The notes below the pieces were generated by a model that did no database searches, was not told where the DNA came from, and was given only the letters and a program-made list of their open reading frames with translations. From JBAYJT01 sp041664965 (GTDB taxonomy: Bacteria; Pseudomonadota; Gammaproteobacteria; UBA9339), in NCBI GenBank assembly GCA_041664965.1, contig JBAYJT010000021.1, forward strand, positions 1 to 27,911: a stretch of DNA of 27,911 nt, given 5' to 3'. The position numbers and the translations under genes are program-made. Below are positions 23,805-27,911 of this stretch, piece by piece (within the stretch, counting starts at the first letter, position 1; each line of letters starts with the position of its first letter).

Positions 23805-23888
23805 TTAGAAGATCTCCGGTTTGATTAAAGCAAGGAGGAGATAGGCGAATAAGCAGCCGATAAAAATCAAAGGGACCAAATTAAACAT
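23805..23888 (-). CDS. kdpF: KdpF, small membrane subunit of the potassium ATPase
   Basis: A 27-residue ORF directly upstream of kdpA. The translation starts MFNLVPLIFIGC, continues LFAYLLLALIKPEIF and stops. This is one transmembrane helix followed by the ALIxPExF ending typical of KdpF, which sits between KdpA and KdpB and stabilises the complex. ATG 23888 has AGGAT eight bases upstream. Position, size and C-terminal pattern agree. It would be missed by length-filtered gene calling. Confidence 0.88.
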   Translation of the reverse strand: MFNLVPLIFIGCLFAYLLLALIKPEIF

Positions 23889-23954
23889 AGAATTCATCCT
23901 AAAAATTAAAGGGTTAGTTTAATACATTTTTCCGGAAGAATCATCTTTTGGGTT

Positions 23955-23981
23955 TTGATAATTCGGAAAGTGCGGTAGAAT
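23955..23981 (+). promoter_or_regulatory. Putative lolA promoter
   Basis: TTGATA (23955-23960) and TAGAAT (23976-23981) are each five-of-six matches to the sigma-70 boxes, but the spacer is only 15 bases. The lolA start is about 48 bases downstream. Confidence 0.4.
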
Positions 23982-24028
23982 CCACGTTTTATTGTATAAA
24001 ATCCTATTTGAAATGAGAAAAACGTACT

Positions 24029-24667
24029 ATGAAAAATAACTCATTGATTTATAAGGTAATCTTGTGGACATGTTTTTTGATATTTCCATTTCTGGCAAGA
24101 GCTGAAAATGCGGCAGCTGAACTGGAGAGCATGCTTTCCAGTAGTAAATCCATGTCTGCTGACTTTGTGCAGACCACAACTGGTGCTAAAAATGTTACTG
24201 CCTCCAAAACATTCGGCAAAATGGCCTTAAAGCGTCCAGGGAAGTTTCGTTGGGAAGTTATAAAACCCAATAAGCAGCTGATTTTGGCAGATGGGAAGAA
24301 TCTTTGGGTTTATGATGTTGACTTAGAACAAGTGACGAAAAAAAAGATCGATTATGCCGAAACCTCAAGTCCAGCTATGCTTTTAAGCGGTTCACGCGAA
24401 GCATTGGAGAAAGTTTTTTTAGTGGAAAAGTTAGCCGCATCTAATTCTTCTGAAACTGTCTTTAAACTTACGCCCAAGTCTCAAAATGCTATGTACGGTG
24501 CGGTTTTTCTATACTTTAATTCTGGCAAACTTGCTAGGATGAAAATATTGGATAATCTTGGCCAATCTAGTACTTTGCAATTTGAAAATGCAAAAATTAA
24601 TACCGCTTTACCGAGTAGTCTTTTTGAATTTCACCTGCCACAAGGCGTGGATTTGATTGAGAATTGA
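24029..24667 (+). CDS. lolA: Outer-membrane lipoprotein carrier protein LolA
   Basis: LolA is the periplasmic chaperone that takes lipoproteins from LolCDE and hands them to LolB. Length 212 (E. coli 203). The signal peptide ends LARAE (cleavage near 25). Family features include MSADFVQTT (about 42-50), KRPGKFRWEVIKPNKQLILA (about 68-87), GKNLWVYDVDLEQVTKK, PAMLLSGS and LQFENAKINTALPSSLFEF near the end. The start has a poor ribosome binding site, only a GAG ten or more bases upstream. It is divergent from kdpF. Confidence 0.95.
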   Translation: MKNNSLIYKVILWTCFLIFPFLARAENAAAELESMLSSSKSMSADFVQTTTGAKNVTASKTFGKMALKRPGKFRWEVIKPNKQLILADGKNLWVYDVDLEQVTKKKIDYAETSSPAMLLSGSREALEKVFLVEKLAASNSSETVFKLTPKSQNAMYGAVFLYFNSGKLARMKILDNLGQSSTLQFENAKINTALPSSLFEFHLPQGVDLIEN

Positions 24668-24668
24668 A

Positions 24669-24722
24669 TTTCAAAACATAACATATTGATTTTAAAAGAA
24701 AACATGCAGACATGTTTTTTGG
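24669..24722 (+). repeat. Dispersed upstream element, copy 5 (before the Rpn gene)
   Basis: On the plus strand: TTTCAAAACATAACATATTG, ATTTTAAAAGAAAACATG, CAGACATGTTTTTTGG. It starts two bases after the lolA stop codon. In this copy the right half has become a perfect hairpin, AAAACATG-CAGA-CATGTTTT (24699-24718). A good promoter (24728-24756) lies immediately after it. Confidence 0.8.
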
Positions 24723-24727
24723 TATTT

Positions 24728-24756
24728 TTGCTAAACATCCAGAATTGTGCTATATT
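24728..24756 (+). promoter_or_regulatory. Promoter of the Rpn gene
   Basis: TTGCTA (24728-24733), 17-base spacer, TATATT (24751-24756) preceded by TGC, an extended -10. The start codon is at 24833, giving a 5' UTR of about 70 bases. The promoter begins six bases after the end of the dispersed element. Confidence 0.6.
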
Positions 24757-24832
24757 AACGCCTCAAAAAACCCGGTATTTCAGGGAAATAGTTAGCAAGT
24801 TAAATTACAAGCGGTTTTTGCGAGATATTGTC

Positions 24833-25741
24833 ATGGCTAAACATTTATTAATCAGCTTCGATTGGGCGATGAAAAAACTTCTACGAAGTAAGGCCAACTT
24901 TGGCATTCTGGAAGGTTTTTTGAGCGAACTTTTGAAACAAGATTTAAAAATTCTGCAGTTACTAGAAAGCGAGAGCAATAAAAATCATCACGACGATAAG
25001 CAAAACCGCGTCGATATTTTGGTGAAGCTGCAAAGCGGCGAAATAGTGTTAATCGAGGTGCAAGTGAGTGCCGAACTCGATTATTTCCATCGCATGCTTT
25101 ATGGTTCTTCCAAAATAATCACAGATTTCATGGAATCCGGAGCTCCCTACGATCAAGTCAAAAAAGTTTATTCCGTGAATATTTTATATTTCGACCTAGG
25201 ACATGGCGAAGATTACATCTACCACGGCACAACAAAGTTTATCGGTCTGCATAAAAAAGATGAATTATCGTTAAGCGAAAAGCAGAAAGAATTATACGTA
25301 AAAGAGCGTCCACACGAGCTCTATCCTGAATATTATTTAATCAAACTTAATCAATTCAATGATGTTGCCAAAACCACCCTCGACGAGTGGATTTATTTTC
25401 TAAAACACGAAGAAATCAAAGACAATTTCCACGCCAAAGGTTTGCTAGAAGCCAAAGACAGGCTAAGTCTCTTAAAGATGACTGATCCCGAAAGATGGGA
25501 ATACGACAACTATATCAAAATCCGCCGCATTCAAACCAATGAAATCCAAACTGGTTTTTATGAAGGCGAAACGAAAGGCAGGCTTGAGGGTAGAATGGAA
25601 GGCATCAAAGAAGGCATAACCCAAGCTGCACGAGCTTTGGCGCAAAGATTGCTAGCTAAAGGCTTACCGTTAGAAGAAGTAGCACAATTAACGGAATTGT
25701 CTGTAAACGAAGTTGCTGCGTTGCAAAAAGAAAAACGTTAA
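24833..25741 (+). CDS. Rpn-family recombination-promoting nuclease / putative transposase
   Basis: A 302-residue PD-(D/E)XK nuclease family protein of the Rpn type (PF12784-like), which in E. coli promotes RecA-independent recombination. The core is visible as NRVDILVKLQSGEIVLIEVQ with D61 and the E75-x-Q77 variant of the E-x-K motif, followed by ELDYFHRMLYGSSKII. The N-terminal ISFDWAMKKLLRSKANF and the C-terminal GRLEGRMEGIKEGI helix plus a short helix-turn-helix-like end are typical of these proteins. ATG 24833 is chosen because homology begins at MAKHLLISFD; an in-frame upstream ATG (24704) lies inside the dispersed element and before the promoter. These genes are usually multicopy and mobile. 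Confidence 0.88.
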   Translation: MAKHLLISFDWAMKKLLRSKANFGILEGFLSELLKQDLKILQLLESESNKNHHDDKQNRVDILVKLQSGEIVLIEVQVSAELDYFHRMLYGSSKIITDFMESGAPYDQVKKVYSVNILYFDLGHGEDYIYHGTTKFIGLHKKDELSLSEKQKELYVKERPHELYPEYYLIKLNQFNDVAKTTLDEWIYFLKHEEIKDNFHAKGLLEAKDRLSLLKMTDPERWEYDNYIKIRRIQTNEIQTGFYEGETKGRLEGRMEGIKEGITQAARALAQRLLAKGLPLEEVAQLTELSVNEVAALQKEKR

Positions 25742-25798
25742 AACTATTCACCACCATCTAGCGCGATACGCTTATCCAAGTGTCCGCGAAAGTTGCGT

Positions 25799-25827
25799 TT
25801 GACACTGCCACTGCATGTAACTAAGAT
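25799..25827 (+). promoter_or_regulatory. Promoter of the protein kinase gene
   Basis: A consensus TTGACA (25799-25804), 17-base spacer and TAAGAT (25822-25827). Transcription would begin near 25834, leaving an 85-base leader before ATG 25920. This supports 25920 over the upstream TTG at 25836. Confidence 0.65.
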
Positions 25828-25919
25828 GCGTTCAATTGAACAGAATCCGTTCGTATTTTTCAACCGTGCGCCTGAATAACTCTTTACTATTCGCAGCGCG
25901 TTTGCATGAGGTTATTAAA

Positions 25920-27740
25920 ATGAAGAATGTAACTAGTGGTCGTTCTGTTAGTTGGTTCAATCTGTATAGCTACAATACATCCTCATACCATCCGTTGAGT
26001 GAACACCGCACCCCTATTACAGCGTGTGTCGAATCAGCATTAAAAAATTATGAGGAACGTAGAAGCAATGGAAATTCTTCACATAATCCTCAAGGATCTA
26101 TGCCGTGCGACGGGAGCTTTGTTCTTGTTAATCCGGATATGGCTCGATCAGAATATTCCCGGCTACGCTATTGTGAAGGTCCGGGCGATATTCTCTGGAT
26201 GATAGAGAAAGATCATACCTTTCTTTCTGGTGGCGGTGATCCTAATAGCCTTAAAAAAGCTACTTTTGGCGATTCTACGGGTGATCTTTGGATTCCAGCC
26301 TGGGAAGCTATCGCTGATTTTATGAATAAGCGCGCTAATGGTACTAATGCCGATAACCCTTCTCGTTTCTTGCCTTACGATGGCTCTTACTCATGGCTTG
26401 ATCCAGATGAATTGATGTACAGTAGGGTTGGTTACGATCCAGGACCTAAAGATATTAAATGGATGGAAGAAAGAGATCGCAACTATGTTTTCCGTTTAGA
26501 ACGCGAAGGGCGATTAGATCAAGTGGAACCAAATTTACGTACAGAACGTCCAGCTCTTTATGCAGAAGTGATGGCTGCTAGAGCTACAGTAAGTAGAACA
26601 TCTATTCCTGTAGTATGTCAACCTTTGAGCGGTTCCTCATCATCTGGCTCACCAGTTTCGGAACAAGCTCGTTTAATCCAAGAAACCCAGCAACGTGCTG
26701 CACAAGAAAGAGCACAACTAGAACAAACAGAGAGAGCAGAGCGAGAAAGAGTAGCGCGGGAAACGCAACAACAAATTCAGCCAAGTACTATTGCTGCAAG
26801 TTCATCTTATGTTACAACCCCCACAATCGCATCGCCTAATAATGTGGTAATTCGCTGGCAAGACCTAACTATAACCCAGGGACCAGAAGGCGAATTAGGT
26901 GCTGGTGGTTTTGGAATAGTACATCGAGGAACTTGGAAAGGTACTCCAGTTGCAGTTAAAACTTTAATAGCGCGAACAATGAATAACGATACTTTAAACG
27001 AATTTAGAAGAGAAACAGAAATAATGGCGACTTTGCAACATCCCAATATAGTGCGCTTGTATGGAGTATGCTTAGAACCAGGTCACAATTCTATGGTCAT
27101 GGAATATATGCAACATGGCTCTCTGCTTGACTTCTTAGAGAATCATCCAAACGTATCTTGGAGCGTACGTTGGAATATTGCACTCGACATTAGTAGAGGT
27201 TTACTATCCTTGCACCAGCACCATCCAATAATTATGCATCGTGATTTAAAAAGCCCGAATGTCTTATTGGATGAACATGACCGTGCTAAAATTTGCGACT
27301 TTGGTTTAGCCAAGGTTAGACATACCACTCGCTTAAATAGTTCTAGAGCTAATCCAATGAGCACTCGAGGATTTATTGGCACAATAAATTGGACCGCTCC
27401 TGAATTATTCGAGCCAGGTGCACCTTATACCCCTGCTTGCGACATTTACAGTTTGGGCATAATTTTATGGGAATTAGCTACTTGTAAAACACCTTGGGCA
27501 AGCGCTACTACAGAAGCTCTAATAAGCATTTGGGTTAGGGAGGGAAGGCATGAACCTATACCAACAACCACCACCCCGCCAACTTTCGCTAGTTTGATAG
27601 CAAACTGCTGGGCGACACGTGCTGAAAATAGACCGCCTATCGCGGCTGTTGTGCAGGAACTTGAACAGCACCAAAATGAAATCCAGGGGACGACTGCACA
27701 AACTACCACTATGTCTCCTCCAGCCCCGAGATCAACTTAA
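25920..27740 (+). CDS. Eukaryotic-like protein kinase (TKL type) with duplicated N-terminal module
   Basis: A 606-residue protein. ATG 25920 has GAGG eight bases upstream. Two tandem ~65-residue units (37-101 and 126-190) share P.DGS, a Tyr-Ser-Arg step and GP.DI.WM.E.D; I do not recognise their fold. A Gln/Glu/Arg coiled coil spans 247-287. The kinase domain (about 311-585) is complete: GAGGFG glycine loop (328-332), VAVK with K347, HRDLKSPN with catalytic D442, DFG with D460, GTINWTAPE and DIYSLGIILWEL. HRDLKSPN and the WTAPE ending resemble tyrosine-kinase-like Ser/Thr kinases of eukaryotes more than bacterial Hanks-type kinases with a transmembrane segment; no membrane helix is present. 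Acquisition from a eukaryote and secretion into a host are inferences. Confidence 0.92.
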   Translation: MKNVTSGRSVSWFNLYSYNTSSYHPLSEHRTPITACVESALKNYEERRSNGNSSHNPQGSMPCDGSFVLVNPDMARSEYSRLRYCEGPGDILWMIEKDHTFLSGGGDPNSLKKATFGDSTGDLWIPAWEAIADFMNKRANGTNADNPSRFLPYDGSYSWLDPDELMYSRVGYDPGPKDIKWMEERDRNYVFRLEREGRLDQVEPNLRTERPALYAEVMAARATVSRTSIPVVCQPLSGSSSSGSPVSEQARLIQETQQRAAQERAQLEQTERAERERVARETQQQIQPSTIAASSSYVTTPTIASPNNVVIRWQDLTITQGPEGELGAGGFGIVHRGTWKGTPVAVKTLIARTMNNDTLNEFRRETEIMATLQHPNIVRLYGVCLEPGHNSMVMEYMQHGSLLDFLENHPNVSWSVRWNIALDISRGLLSLHQHHPIIMHRDLKSPNVLLDEHDRAKICDFGLAKVRHTTRLNSSRANPMSTRGFIGTINWTAPELFEPGAPYTPACDIYSLGIILWELATCKTPWASATTEALISIWVREGRHEPIPTTTTPPTFASLIANCWATRAENRPPIAAVVQELEQHQNEIQGTTAQTTTMSPPAPRST

Positions 27741-27809
27741 AATTACAACTTGTTGATTTTAAAGGAAAACGCGTAGACATGTTTTTTGGCTTTGTACACG
27801 ACAAAGTTT
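27736..27809 (+). repeat. Dispersed upstream element, copy 6 (before the last gene), long form
   Basis: On the plus strand: CTTAAAATTACAACTTGTTG, ATTTTAAAGGAAAACGCG, TAGACATGTTTTTTGG, then CTTTGT-ACACG-ACAAAG, a six-pair hairpin. TTTGTACACGACAAA is identical in copy 3. It overlaps the kinase stop codon (27738-27740). Confidence 0.8.
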
Positions 27810-27822
27810 AGATTGAAAAAGA

Positions 27823-27899
27823 TAACTCGCTGAAGTATAACGTAAAACTTTAATCTACTAAAAAGAAAGGAGTACGTTATGAAAGCAGTCAGCGAGTTA
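27823..27899 (+). promoter_or_regulatory. Leader stem enclosing the ribosome site of the last gene
   Basis: TAACTCGCTGA (27823-27833) pairs perfectly with TCAGCGAGTTA (27889-27899), and ATAACGT (27837-27843) pairs with ACGTTAT (27874-27880). The Shine-Dalgarno AAAGGAG is in the loop and the start codon is at the stem edge. It could control translation; a mobile-element end is an alternative. Confidence 0.5.
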
Positions 27900-27911
27900 G
27901 AAGAGATCTTA
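27879..27911 (+). CDS. Start of an unrecognised gene (partial)
   Basis: ATG 27879 follows AAAGGAG by seven bases and codes MKAVSELEEIL to the window edge. Eleven residues are too few to name a family. Its leader carries element copy 6 and a long-range stem that includes the first seven codons. Confidence 0.55.
   Translation, partial: MKAVSELEEIL

Noticed and set aside
24765..24786. AAAAAACCCGGTATTTCAGGG as a terminator
   Set aside because: It resembles the terminator at 13534-13561 but pairs only three bases, has no T-run, and lies just after a good promoter within the Rpn leader.
24686..24832. N-terminal extension of the Rpn protein
   Set aside because: It would start inside the dispersed element and be translated across the promoter; family similarity begins at MAKHLLISFD.
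25836..25919. 28-codon N-terminal extension of the kinase from TTG 25836
   Set aside because: The predicted transcription start is within a few bases of that TTG, no ribosome site is possible, and ATG 25920 has a proper one.
1..27911. CRISPR arrays, tRNA or rRNA genes, integrase and attachment sites
   Set aside because: I looked for regularly spaced repeats, rRNA-like or cloverleaf-forming segments and recombinase genes and found none. The dispersed element copies are kilobases apart and not spacer-separated.

Overview
The window looks like chromosomal DNA of a Gram-negative gammaproteobacterium with an AT-rich genome. Evidence for an outer-membrane bacterium is lpxK, lolA, mlaA and dacA. 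Eukaryotic-type modules (a U-box domain, a TKL-like protein kinase) and large low-complexity proteins sit beside these housekeeping genes. That mixture fits a host-associated member of the Legionellales (Coxiella/Legionella/Berkiella-like); the order is an inference, since no rRNA or species marker is present.

Layout. 1-3.3 kb is an accessory block: the 3' end of an unknown gene, a U-box protein with no clear start codon, and a 696-residue Ser/Thr/Ala-rich helical repeat protein. The last two share the same C-terminal tail and 3' hairpin. 3.3-4.8 kb holds an AlkD-type DNA glycosylase and an unknown protein. 4.8-7.8 kb (minus strand) holds mlaA, a D-amino-acid aminotransferase and the D,D-carboxypeptidase dacA, an envelope/peptidoglycan group. 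7.9-11.1 kb (minus) holds a coiled-coil protein, a PF03773 permease and a cysteine/cystathionine synthase. 11.5-13.0 kb is lysS. 13.1-15.0 kb (minus) holds a small charged protein, lpxK and a small lipoprotein. 15.4-16.6 kb is a DEAD-box RNA helicase. 16.5-23.9 kb (minus) is a Kdp potassium-uptake locus in the order kdpF-kdpA-(dinD remnant)-kdpB-kdpC-kdpD. 24.0-27.9 kb (plus) holds lolA, an Rpn-family nuclease/transposase, a protein kinase with a novel duplicated N-terminal module, and the first codons of another gene.

What stands out. (1) A 50-55 bp element occurs six times, always upstream of a gene and always in the same orientation relative to that gene (dacA, cysteine synthase, lpxK, kdpB, Rpn gene, the last gene). 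(2) A 27-codon tail plus 3' UTR hairpin is shared by two otherwise unrelated putative effector genes, which looks like a portable C-terminal cassette. (3) KdpD stops just before its histidine-kinase domain and no kdpE is present, so the Kdp system cannot be regulated here by the classical two-component route. (4) kdpF, 27 codons, is present. (5) The Kdp operon is interrupted by eroded DinD-family fragments and two related hairpins. (6) The kinase carries two tandem ~65-residue units of unknown fold.
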